From contig JADJUJ010000008.1 in assembly GCA_016710765.1 (NCBI GenBank), positions 186,001 to 250,000 of the forward strand: a stretch of 64,000 nt of DNA. The letters run 5' to 3'. The position numbers and the translations under genes are program-made. Of the stretch, positions 45,568-54,103 are shown one piece after another (positions within the stretch are counted from its first letter, which is position 1; each line of letters opens with the position of its first letter). The notes below the pieces were generated by a model. It was given only the letters and a program-made list of their open reading frames with translations. It was not told the DNA's origin and ran no database searches. The DNA comes from Lewinellaceae bacterium (GTDB taxonomy: Bacteria > Bacteroidota > Bacteroidia > Chitinophagales > Saprospiraceae).

Positions 45568-47570
45568 ATGCGACCATACATTTTGCTGCTGGCAGTTTTG
45601 TGCTTTTCCCTGCCGGTATATTCCCAAACGCTGCGGGCTTATGAAAAAGCAGCGGACAAGGCCTTTGCCCAGAAAGATTATAGCGCTGCTGCCGAACACT
45701 ATGCCCATATTTTGGCTAAAAAAGTGATCGGAGGACTGTTTTGTACAAGTATGCGGACTGTGCCCGCCTGATGTATGCCTACGAAGAGGCAGAAAAATCT
45801 TACCTGCGGTTGGAGGACGCGCGAAAGCCGGGTGATTTTCCGCTGCTGTACCTTCACCTGGCCCAGGTCAATCGCGGACAAGGTGATTACACGGCTGCGT
45901 TGGCTTATTTGGATAAATTTGATCAGGAAACGAGCGGGGTTGGCGAGCAGGACCGCGAACTTGCCGCGGATGTGCGCAACAATTGCCGTTGGGCACAGGA
46001 ACATGTACGGGATGCCCGGGGAATTCAGGTGGAAAATCTGGGCAAAGCCGTCAACAGCCCTTACAGTGATTTTGCTGCGCTTCAAATCGGTGATACCCTG
46101 TATTTTTCCTCTTATCGTTTCGACAAAAAAGGCGACAGGAGCAAGCCCCGGCAGAAAACAACGCGACTGATGTGGTCGGTCAATGGTGGCAGGGCCAGGG
46201 AACCTGGGCGCGGGTTTCCGGCGGTGACTCTGCACCGTGGCCCACACGGCGTTTACCTCAGATGGCCATTATTTGTTTTTACCAACTGTAAGAACATCAG
46301 TGCCAACGACATTCGCTGCGAAATCTACCTCACCGTTCGCGATATTCGCGGTCGTTGGGGGAAACCACAGCGCCTGCCAGAACCCGTTAACCTGGCAGGA
46401 TTCACCAGCACACAACCATCCATTGGGCTGGATTCAGCAACCATGACCGAGGTACTGTGGTTTGCCAGCGACCGGCCTGGCGGAAAGGGAGGGATGGATA
46501 TTTGGTCGGTTCCACTGGATACGATCGACTTTTGCCCCTGCAATCGCCCGCTTTCGGGCCGAAAATTTTACATGCCCAGTTTTCCGGAACCGGAAAACAC
46601 GGCGAGAGCCAACACGGCGGGCGCCGATATCACACCTTTTTTTGATGACCAGGAGCAAGCGCTGTACTTCAGCAGCGATGGACTTCCGGGCTTCGGCGGC
46701 TATGATGTCTACAAACTCACTTCCGGTGATGCTGCTCCCCAAAACCAGGGGCCGGAGATCAACTCCAGCTACAACGATTTGTACTTTTCCTTGCAACCAG
46801 ATGGCAAGCAGGGCTTGCTCAGCAGCAATCGGTCGGGTTCGCAATATTTGAATACCGCCAATAAAGCCTGCTGCAACGATATTTATAAGGTTATTTTTCC
46901 CGAGCCTCCGCCATTAGTTGAAGCGGATACGCTTGTGCCGGTACCCATCGCCCTGAAACAGCCCGTCAGGGAAACGCCTGTCGCGCCGCCGGTGCTGAAA
47001 GATTTTGTGGGCTTGCCGCTGTATTTTGATAATGATGAGCCGGATAAACGGACCCAACGGACCACTACCCGAAAGAATTACGAAGAAACAGTACTGACTT
47101 ATCTGGACAGACTGGAGGAATACCGCGAAGTTTTTAGCCAGGGGCTGGATGACGCAGCCAGAGAAACAGCGGAATCCTCCATCGACGATTTTTTTCAGTC
47201 TGAAGTCAGGTCGGGTTATGAGCGCCTGGAGCAGATGTGCCAGTTGATTTTGCAACAGTTGGAATCGGGACAAAAGGTAGAAATTCTGATCAAAGGCTTC
47301 ACCAGCCCGCGAGCACAGAGCGATTATAACCTCAACCTGGGAAAAAGAAGGGTAAGCAGTGTAAGAAATTACTTTGATGCTTTTGAAAATGGTGTATTCC
47401 GGCCTTATATTCGCAACGGACAATTATTGCTGTCGGAAACCAGTTTCGGAGAAACAAAAGCGCGCACGGGTATCAGTGACAAGCTTAATGATCTGCGAAA
47501 CTCAGTGTACCACCCCGATGCTGCTAGAGAGCGAAGAGTGGAAATTATCGGTATTCAATTGGGTAATTAA
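45568..47570 (+). CDS. PorE-like TPR / PD40 / OmpA-domain protein, frameshifts
   Basis: Signal peptide MRPYILLLAVLCFSLPVYSQ, TPRs (AYEKAADKAFAQKDYSAAAE, YEEAEKSYLRLEDARK), and WD40-like PD40 blades with the repeated RPGGKGGMDIWSV and SSDGLPGFGGYDVYKLT motifs. A C-terminal OmpA-like peptidoglycan-binding domain follows (VEILIKGFTSPRAQSDYNLN LGKRR, then ARERRVEIIGIQ). This domain order matches PorE, the peptidoglycan-bound partner of the T9SS/PorP complex. A frame change occurs in an A6 run near 45722 (AKK, then SDRRTVLYKYAD). A compensating pair between about 46180 and 46275 scrambles one blade (the third frame reads VAHTAFTSDGHYLF there). Overall the gene is otherwise complete. Confidence 0.82.
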
Positions 47571-47703
47571 ATATAAAGCGAAAAAATTTTGATGTTTCAA
47601 AATGCATTCGTTTAAATTTGCCGGAATCAAAAAGGTATACGGCTAAAAAACCGATGTGAAAATTGGTGTTGTATGCCCATCATCAAAACCAAACTTATCA
47701 GCC

Positions 47704-48108
47704 TTGTCGAAGAAACGAGTAGTAAAGGATTACGATGCCCTCCCAGAGGACATTATCCGTTCGGTAAAAATGCAGTACCCCACTGGGTATGCTAACCATC
47801 TGGTGTCTTATGTGAACAAAGAGGAAAAAGTCACTGCCTTGCCTTTTGATACAGAGGAAGTGTACTACCTCATTCGCATGACCATGCTGGAGGCTAAACG
47901 AATTGTCAAAGAAGACGACGATTACGATGATGATGGTGTGCTCCGCGAGGACTTTTCCGACATCGAAGTCGATGATGAATTTGACGGTCAGGGAGAGGAG
48001 GATGATGAGATTGATGACCCCATTACGGAAGAGGATGACCATATCATTGTTACCCGCCGCCGGGATGACGACGAGGTAGAAGATGTTCCTGACGATACCG
48101 ACTTTTAA
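47704..48108 (+). CDS. Conserved acidic protein (Bacteroidota), unknown function
   Basis: 134 residues from a TTG start (LSKKRVVKDYDALPEDIIRS); the frame is open 48 bp further upstream, to an ATG at 47656. The conserved N-terminal half reads VKMQYPTGYANHLVSYVNKE EKVTALPFDTEEVYYLIRM. The second half is extremely acidic, with Asp/Glu runs (KEDDDYDDDG, EEDDEIDDPITEEDDHIIV). Similar acidic-tail proteins are widespread in the phylum without known role. Single gene between the T9SS locus and a transporter. The AT-rich gap 47571-47703 holds the promoter. Confidence 0.65.
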   Translation: MSKKRVVKDYDALPEDIIRSVKMQYPTGYANHLVSYVNKEEKVTALPFDTEEVYYLIRMTMLEAKRIVKEDDDYDDDGVLREDFSDIEVDDEFDGQGEEDDEIDDPITEEDDHIIVTRRRDDDEVEDVPDDTDF

Positions 48109-48143
48109 TGTAGGGGCGCTTTAAGGTGCCTGATATTTTCCTT

Positions 48144-48186
48144 ACAGCAAGGCACAAAGGACCATTTGTCCTTTGTGCCTTGCTGT
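48144..48186 (+). terminator. 43-bp perfect inverted repeat (terminator-like)
   Basis: ACAGCAAGGCACAAAGGAC with its exact complement around a 5-base loop, 36 bp after the stop of the acidic-protein gene. The T-run is weak (TGTTTGTAG), so it may be a processing or attenuation hairpin. Confidence 0.6.
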
Positions 48187-48311
48187 TTGTAGTAATGGCA
48201 TCTATGAAATAATCTTTCTTATTGCGCTTTGTTTGCCCAACTTTGATGTTGGAATTTCCATTTTTTTACATCTTTGCTTCAAGATCAGTAAAAAAACTAA
48301 ACTATCCTTCC

Positions 48312-49653
48312 ATGAGCGTAGCATCCGGTAACAACCACATCGTTTCTGGCACAAGCCCAAACTCAACTACTGGCAAATCTGGAACATGAGTTTTGGCTTT
48401 CTGGGTATCCAGGTTGGATGGGGATGCAGATGGGCAATATGAGCGCCATTTACGAATACCTTGGCGCAGAGCCCGATCAAATCCCGTTGTTGTGGCTGGC
48501 GGCACCCATGACCGGCTTGCTGGTTCAGCCTATTATTGGATATATGTCGGACCGCACCTGGGGAAAATGGGGGCGCAGGAAGCCATTCTTTACCATAGGC
48601 GCAGTGTTGGCCACCATCGCCCTGTTGTTAATGCCGCATTCTCCAGCGCTTTGGGCTGCGGCCGGTTTGCTCTGGATCCTCGATGCCAGCATCAACATCA
48701 GCATGGAGCCTTTCCGGGCTTTTGTGGGGGATATGCTGCCAGAGGAGCAAATAAACAAGGGCTATACCATGCAGAGCATGTTTATTGGTATAGGAAACGT
48801 GATCGCAGCCTTGTTGCCAACGGCCATTCTGGCCATCCTGGGTGATAAAACGGGTGGTTCAGGTGTGCCGGTTTATCTGGTGGCTGTGTTTTCCATTGGA
48901 GCGGTTTGTTATCTGGCTGCTGTTTTATACACGGTGCGGACCACCAAAGAATATCCACCTGCTGACCTGGCCGCTTTTGAGCAAATGAAAAAAGAAACCG
49001 CCGGGTTTGGCCACGGTGTCAGGGAGGTTTTTGAGAACATTTTTAAAATGCCATCCACGATGAAATAGGTGGCTTTGGTGCAGTTTTTTACCTGGCCTGG
49101 CTTGTTTCTGATGTGGTTTTATTTCACAACAGCTGTGGCACGCGATGTGCTGGGTGCTCCAGATACGGCTTCTCCCTTGTATTCTGAAGGTGTTGCCTGG
49201 GGAAACATCTGCTTTGGCTTTTACTCTGCTGTTTGTTTTGCCTTTTCCTTCGTGCTGCCCAAAATTGCCGACAAGTTTGGCCGCAAATACACCCATGCTG
49301 TTTGCCTCGCCATTGGCGCCATGGGGCTCATCTATGTAGGTTTCGCACCGAACAAATACTGGTTGCTGCTTTCCATGACCGGGGTAGGTATCGCCTGGGC
49401 AAGTATTTTATCTATGCCGTATGCCATGCTCGCTTCCACCTTGCCACAGCATAAAATGGGCGTTTACATGGGCATCTTTAACTTTTTTATCGTACTGCCA
49501 GAGATTATAGCCACCCTGTTTTTTGGATGGATCATGAACAACCTGCTCGACAACAACCGCATTGCCGCTGTGATGCTGGGAGGGGCTTTACTGGGCATTG
49601 CAGCCTTATTGGCACTTTTGATCCGCGAGCAGAAGGTTGAAGCAAGAGCCTAG
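48312..49653 (+). pseudogene. Sugar:cation-symporter-like MFS transporter (SLC45/GPH type), frameshifts and in-frame stop
   Basis: The N-terminus is interrupted twice. After MSVASGNNHIVSGT the continuation (KPKLNYWQIWNMSFGFLGIQ) is in the next frame (break near 48350), and GNMSAIYEYLGAEPDQIPLL in the third (near 48418). A TAG at 49066-49068 sits where homologues have a Gln or similar (PSTMK-stop-VALVQFFTW). Otherwise all twelve helices of a disaccharide transporter are present: IGYMSDRTWGKWGRRKPFFT (the MFS loop 2-3 signature), MEPFRAFVGDML, and IADKFGRKYTHAVCLAIGAM (loop 8-9). Three lesions make real decay possible, yet single-base errors remain likely elsewhere in this window. A CATCTTTG -7 box sits at 48269-48276. 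Confidence 0.7.
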
Positions 49654-49655
49654 TT

Positions 49656-49684
49656 TAGGTTTTAGTCTTTAGGTGTTGGTCGTT
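49656..49684. repeat. Heptamer repeat (TTTAGTC) after transporter gene
   Basis: TTAGGTTTTAGTCTTTAGGTGTTGG begins within 5 bp of the transporter stop, the same family as the 20.5, 27.2 and 62 kb clusters. Confidence 0.55.
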
Positions 49685-49772
49685 GGTGCGGTTGGTAATA
49701 GCCCCGTACCAGATAAAATGCCGCGAAACGGTGCATGAGATGTTGAAATTATTGTCAAAAAGAACAAAGCCT

Positions 49773-50186
49773 ATGAACCCGCGATTTAAAGTAGTTTTAG
49801 CTGTCGTTGCCGGCTTGGTAACGGGCAGTTTATTGATTCTGGTATTGGAATTGCTCAGCAGCGAACGTCCACCCGACGGGATTGATATCACCGACAAAGT
49901 GGCCATGAAGGCCTGGATTGATACCCTGCCAATGAAAGCGTTTGTTATCCTGTTGCTTGTTTATTTCCTGGGTGCAATTGCTGCAGGTTATGTGGCCAAT
50001 GTGGTGGCACGCAGCACCAAATATCGGCCTGCACTGATTGCCGGCGCAGGCTTATTGGTCTCAGGCATCATGAATCTCATCGATATCCCGCATCCCATGT
50101 GGTTTGCGGTGGTGTCATCCCTTCTTTTTTTAGCCGGTGCCTGGGTAGGTGGCCGGATTGCGATCCAACAAGAATCGCGAAAATGA
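49773..50186 (+). CDS. Small four-helix membrane protein, unknown
   Basis: 137 residues from MNPRFKVVLAVVAG (a start at 49740 is also possible). Hydrophobic segments: FKVVLAVVAGLVTGSLLILV, MKAFVILLLVYFLGAIAAGY, PALIAGAGLLVSGIMNLIDI and MWFAVVSSLLFLAGAWVGGR. The basic C-terminus is QQESRK. No named family recognised. It is followed 35 bp later by the GlsB/YeaQ-family gene in the same direction, so the two may be co-transcribed. Confidence 0.65.
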   Translation: MNPRFKVVLAVVAGLVTGSLLILVLELLSSERPPDGIDITDKVAMKAWIDTLPMKAFVILLLVYFLGAIAAGYVANVVARSTKYRPALIAGAGLLVSGIMNLIDIPHPMWFAVVSSLLFLAGAWVGGRIAIQQESRK

Positions 50187-50220
50187 TACCTTGTTCTTTC
50201 GTCCTTTAAATTATAATGCT

Positions 50221-50478
50221 ATGGAAATGAGTCATTTATTGTACATTTTGCTGGTAGGGGCTGTTTCTGGCTGGCTGGCAGGAAAGATACGCCAGGGTTA
50301 CGGCTTCGGCTTGTTTGGCAATATGGCTGTGGGCATTCTCGGTGCATTTGTTGGAGAATGGTTGTTTCGGCAGTTGGGCATATCCATTGGTGGCGGTACG
50401 TTCAACCGAATCGTAACTTCTGTTGTGGGCGCGCTTGTCATGTTGTTTCTGATCGGACTGATCAAATCCAGACGATAG
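50221..50478 (+). CDS. GlsB/YeaQ/YmgE family (transglycosylase-associated) stress membrane protein
   Basis: 85 residues: SHLLYILLVGAVSGWLAGKI, then GFGLFGNMAVGILGAFVGEW and RIVTSVVGALVMLFLIGLIK, the three-helix signature of this family. Members are linked to stress responses or murein metabolism by annotation only. The 3' end converges on the DUF4231 gene with 7 bp between the stops. Confidence 0.9.
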   Translation: MEMSHLLYILLVGAVSGWLAGKIRQGYGFGLFGNMAVGILGAFVGEWLFRQLGISIGGGTFNRIVTSVVGALVMLFLIGLIKSRR

Positions 50479-50485
50479 CAACCGC

Positions 50486-50941
50486 TTATTTTGCCGTGTC
50501 ATCTTTAGGCTCCTGGACAAAGCGATCGCGCCACATGCCGTTTTCGCCGCCCATAATCTGCTCGCAGTTGCTTACAAAATTCTGGAAAGCGCTCTCTTTT
50601 TGCTGGTATGGTCCCGATAAGGTGGTGTACATCATTTGTTCCCGAAGCAGCGACTCGCTGGTGGCGCGGTAGGATAAAAAGGTGTCTTTGTCCTTCAGCA
50701 TGCCCGAAATCCCTTCCATGGCAGAAATAGCAGCGCCAAAAACGGCTGCGATATAGCTGCCCATTCCGGCCAGTAAGTCGTTCAAAACAATCATTACAGG
50801 AATCAGTACGCCCAGGCAGATGGTGATTACTTTCATCCTGCGATAGCGCCTTTTAAGGATACCACTTTTGCGATCGTACCATTCAATTTGGTTGACGACG
50901 CGGTTTTTCAGGTATTCTTCCGGGGTTCTAAGCGAATTCAT
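50486..50941 (-). CDS. DUF4231/SLATT-like two-helix membrane protein
   Basis: 151 residues. N-terminal EYLKNRVVNQIEWYDRKSG I, two adjacent helices (VITICLGVLIPVMIVLNDLL and MGSYIAAVFGAAISAMEGIS), then a long C-terminal helix with FLSYRATSESLLREQMMYTT. This 'SLATT/DUF4231' arrangement occurs in bacterial conflict systems as a predicted pore-forming membrane effector, and also alone. Here it is 28 bp downstream of a soluble protein with duplicated GD motifs (50970-51473), the likely partner. No nucleotide cyclase is present. Family assigned by eye. Confidence 0.7.
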   Translation of the reverse strand: MNSLRTPEEYLKNRVVNQIEWYDRKSGILKRRYRRMKVITICLGVLIPVMIVLNDLLAGMGSYIAAVFGAAISAMEGISGMLKDKDTFLSYRATSESLLREQMMYTTLSGPYQQKESAFQNFVSNCEQIMGGENGMWRDRFVQEPKDDTAK

Positions 50942-50969
50942 AGGGTTTGAGTTTTATAATGAAATCAGT

Positions 50970-51473
50970 CTAAATGGCAATATAGGTTTCAAAAAATTCC
51001 TGCCGGGCGATCCGGTAAACCTCCTGCTGGCCGGAGGGAACAGCGAGAAAGTCGCCGGCACAGGCCTTCATGGATTGGCCCCAACTGGCCATCAGGGTAA
51101 ATTCAGCAGGAAGGTCAAGTTTCCGGAGCAATACTTCCGTCAGTTCAAACCCCAGTATTTCACCATTCGGGCGGTATTCTTGCCATTCTGATGGGGTAGG
51201 GGTATCCAGCAATAGGTATTTGGAGTTGAATTTTGCGGGAGGTAAAATGTATTGCTCTGAAGCCTTGGTTTGGTTCCGGATGATATAATCACCCTTAGCC
51301 GCGGTGTTTTCCGTTTCCAGGCCATCCTGGGTAATTGTTGCGATTTTCTCTCCGCCTGCTGCGCGTTTGGCAAATATGTTCCGACATTTGCGGTAGCGCC
51401 GCCCAAACTGCTCCGACAGTGGAAGCAAGGCTTCCAGCAAAATGGATTGTGAAATGGGTGCTTTCTTTACCAA
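50970..51473 (-). CDS. Protein with two GD-Y...F..Y motif repeats, unknown
   Basis: 167 residues without membrane segments. Two related blocks are visible: GDYIIRNQTKASEQYILPPA followed by KFNSKY, and near the C-terminus GDFLAVPSGQQEVYRIARQE followed by FFETY. Both have G-D-aromatic-hydrophobic, then Y-x-I about 12 residues later, then F-x-x-x-Y. This pattern resembles the 'PGDW...YP...F...Y' beta-hairpin module of some phage proteins. The middle contains TPTPSEWQEYRPNGEILGFEL. It is probably an operon with DUF4231. Function unknown; a sensor or regulator of the membrane protein is only inference. Confidence 0.6.
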   Translation of the reverse strand: MVKKAPISQSILLEALLPLSEQFGRRYRKCRNIFAKRAAGGEKIATITQDGLETENTAAKGDYIIRNQTKASEQYILPPAKFNSKYLLLDTPTPSEWQEYRPNGEILGFELTEVLLRKLDLPAEFTLMASWGQSMKACAGDFLAVPSGQQEVYRIARQEFFETYIAI

Positions 51474-51549
51474 GTTATTGTACTATTTTGCTCAAATATA
51501 GGGTATGCAGGGAAAACTTCAACAGCCTTTTTTTAAATCAAAGCTCCCA

Positions 51550-53277
51550 ATGTCAAATCGTTTTCAACGGAATCTGTTCTATTTACTATTACTGTTCCTC
51601 TGCCAAACCAACGGCTCTGCTCAGGCGCAGGAGTCGGAATGGTACACGCCCTTTCCCTATACCCTTCAAAAAGAGGCTGTTGCCGACAGCGGGATGGTGG
51701 TGTGTGCACACCCGCTTGCAACCAAAGTAGGACTTGCGATCCTGCGCAAAGGTGGTAATGCCGTGGATGCGGCCATTGCCGTGCAATTCACCCTGGCCGT
51801 AGTGTACCCGCAGGCGGGCAATATTGGCGGTGGTGGTTTTATGGTTTATCGCAGCAAATCGGGGGTAACCGATGCACTCGATTTTAGGGAAAAAGCACCG
51901 GCCGCTGCTACAGAGACCATGTACCAAGACTCTCTGGGCAGGGTACTTCCGCAAAAAAGCCGGTTTGGCGCCCTGGCATGTGGTGTTCCCGGCACCGTTG
52001 ATGGTATGCTGGAAGCCCACAAGAAATACGGAAAATTGCCCTGGGGTCAACTGGTAATGCCTGCTGTAGAATTGGCCGAAAAAGGTTTTCAAATCACGGC
52101 GCAGGAAGCAGAGAACTTACAGAAAGAACAAGTCAATTTTTTTAAGCACAGCAGTATAGTCCCTGCATTTGTGAACATGAAAGGCTGGCAGGAGGGCGAC
52201 TGGCTGATTCAAAAGGATCTGGGTAAAACCCTGCGCCGAATTGCCAGCGAGGGGCGCACGGGATTTTATGATCGCGCCACCGCAGCCCTGATTCTGCATG
52301 AAATGGAACTCAAAAAAGGCCTTATAACTTACCAGGATTTGCAGGATTATCACAGTGTCTGGCGCAAACCAGTGGAGTTTGACTGGAATGGTTTGCACAT
52401 CATCAGTATGTCGCCACCCAGCAGTGGCGGCTTGATGCTCCAACAGATGTTGGGTATGTTCAGCATCCATGCCCCATCGGATACTGCCTTTCATACAACA
52501 GAAGCGGTGCACCTGATGGCCGAAGTGGAAAGAAGAGCCTTTGCCGACCGCGCCAAGCACATGGGCGATCCTGATTTTTGGAAGGTGCCTTCCGACAGCC
52601 TGGTAAATCCAAACTACCTCAAAATGCGTATGGCTGAGTTTATGGCAAATAAAGCAACGCCAAGCAAATCGGTCCAAGCCGGAACATTCAAGGAAAGTGA
52701 AGAAACAACGCACTTCAGTGTGGTGGATCAGGAAGGCAACGCGGTATCCATTACCACTACGCTGAATGATTCCTATGGGAGCCGCGTTGTGGTGAGCGGC
52801 GCCGGCTTCATCCTGAACAATGAAATGGACGATTTCAGTGCAAAACCCGGTACACCCAACCTTTATGGCGCCATCGGTGGTAAAGCCAACGCCGTGGCAG
52901 GTGGTAAGCGACCGCTGAGCAGCATGACACCCACCATTGTCGCAAAAAATGGCAAATTATCGATGGTATTGGGTACGCCAGGCGGAACCACCATCCCAAC
53001 CTCCGTTTTTCAGGTTATTGTTAATGTGTATTGGTTCAAAATGTCATTGCCGGATGCTGTGCAGAAAGGCCGTTTCCACCACCAATGGCTGCCAGATCGA
53101 ATTTCTGTTGAAGAAGGCGCCCTGCCGGAATCGGTAGAGGAGGCCCTTCGGGCAATGGGACATGCGGTTGAGCCAAGAGACGCTATTGGCCGGGTAGAGG
53201 CTATATTGGTTACTCCCGAGGGGAAATTGCAAGGGGTAGCTGATCGTCGGGGAGATGACTGCGCCGGCGGCTATTAG
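51550..53277 (+). CDS. ggt: Gamma-glutamyltransferase
   Basis: The start MSNRFQRNLFYLLLLFLCQT at 51550 gives a signal peptide ending SAQAQ; an ATG at 51505 would add a non-conserved extension. The proenzyme has GGNAVDAAIAVQFTLAVVYP and NIGGGGFMVYR in the large subunit. The autocleavage/nucleophile Thr lies in EETTHFSVVDQEGN (about residue 385). The small subunit carries GSRVVVSGAGFILNNEMDDF and RPLSSMTPTI, with binding-loop Ser residues. It cleaves gamma-glutamyl compounds such as glutathione in the periplasm. The gene is followed 26 bp later by the DUF2520 gene, likely co-transcribed. Confidence 0.95.
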   Translation: MSNRFQRNLFYLLLLFLCQTNGSAQAQESEWYTPFPYTLQKEAVADSGMVVCAHPLATKVGLAILRKGGNAVDAAIAVQFTLAVVYPQAGNIGGGGFMVYRSKSGVTDALDFREKAPAAATETMYQDSLGRVLPQKSRFGALACGVPGTVDGMLEAHKKYGKLPWGQLVMPAVELAEKGFQITAQEAENLQKEQVNFFKHSSIVPAFVNMKGWQEGDWLIQKDLGKTLRRIASEGRTGFYDRATAALILHEMELKKGLITYQDLQDYHSVWRKPVEFDWNGLHIISMSPPSSGGLMLQQMLGMFSIHAPSDTAFHTTEAVHLMAEVERRAFADRAKHMGDPDFWKVPSDSLVNPNYLKMRMAEFMANKATPSKSVQAGTFKESEETTHFSVVDQEGNAVSITTTLNDSYGSRVVVSGAGFILNNEMDDFSAKPGTPNLYGAIGGKANAVAGGKRPLSSMTPTIVAKNGKLSMVLGTPGGTTIPTSVFQVIVNVYWFKMSLPDAVQKGRFHHQWLPDRISVEEGALPESVEEALRAMGHAVEPRDAIGRVEAILVTPEGKLQGVADRRGDDCAGGY

Positions 53278-53303
53278 TTTCAGCACCTTCAATGCCATAA
53301 ACC

Positions 53304-54092
53304 ATGACAGAACATCCAAAAATTGTTGTAGCCGGGGCCGGAAAAATCGGCACCCAACTCGGGCGCCGTTTGCGTGGCAAAGGTATGGCCATCGCCCAGG
53401 TGCTCAATCGGACGGAGCATCAGGCCATGGTTTTGGGTGAAGCCCTGCAAGCCGAATGGTCGGGTGATTGGTCTGCGGTGGTGCCTGATGCTGATTGGAT
53501 CATCCTTGCTGTCAGGGATGATGCGATTGCAGCAGTGGCAGAAATGCTGGCGCTCTATGCGCCAAATGCGCTGGTTACCCATACTTCTGGTGCTACTCCG
53601 GGTACCGTATTAGCCCCATATTTTGAACGGTATGGTGTTTTTTACCCCCTGCAGTCGTTTTCCCTGGAACGCACGCCGGTATGGAGTAAGATTCCGTTTT
53701 GTGTGGATGCCGTGGTGCAGGACGACCTGTTTTTTTTAAAAAAAGTGGCCAAGCGAATTGGCAATTTGGTGTACCAAGTGAACGATTCCCAGCGGGCGGT
53801 GCTGCATGTTGCGGCTGTGTTCGCGAACAATTTCTCGAATCATTGCTATGCCATTGCCGAGAAAATACTGGACGATGCCGAACTCCCATTCGAAATGCTG
53901 CATCCGCTGATGGAGGAAACCCTGGCAAAGGCCTTGCTGGAGTCTCCGGTAAAAATGCAGACCGGACCAGCCATACGGGGAGATGAGGAAACCATCCAAC
54001 ACCACCTGGACCTGCTCGCTGCTCATCCTGAATGGCAAAATTTGTATACCCTAATGACCAAAAACATCCAGGTTGAGGGCAAAAAGCAATAG
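53304..54092 (+). CDS. Rossmann-like oxidoreductase, DUF2520
   Basis: 262 residues. N-terminal dinucleotide-binding fold IVVAGAGKIGTQLGRRLR (GxGxxG). DWIILAVRDDAIAAVAEML is the strand after the cofactor site. LVTHTSGATPGTVLAP and YGVFYPLQSFSLERTPVW are DUF2520-specific. The C-terminal helical domain (HVAAVFANNFSNHCYAIAEK) resembles 6-phosphogluconate-dehydrogenase C-terminal domains. NADPH-dependent activity is expected but the substrate is unknown. In several Bacteroidota this gene is near maf and kdsC homologues, as here (54.1-57.4 kb, opposite strand). Confidence 0.88.
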   Translation: MTEHPKIVVAGAGKIGTQLGRRLRGKGMAIAQVLNRTEHQAMVLGEALQAEWSGDWSAVVPDADWIILAVRDDAIAAVAEMLALYAPNALVTHTSGATPGTVLAPYFERYGVFYPLQSFSLERTPVWSKIPFCVDAVVQDDLFFLKKVAKRIGNLVYQVNDSQRAVLHVAAVFANNFSNHCYAIAEKILDDAELPFEMLHPLMEETLAKALLESPVKMQTGPAIRGDEETIQHHLDLLAAHPEWQNLYTLMTKNIQVEGKKQ

Positions 54093-54103
54093 AGCCGGCG
54101 CTG

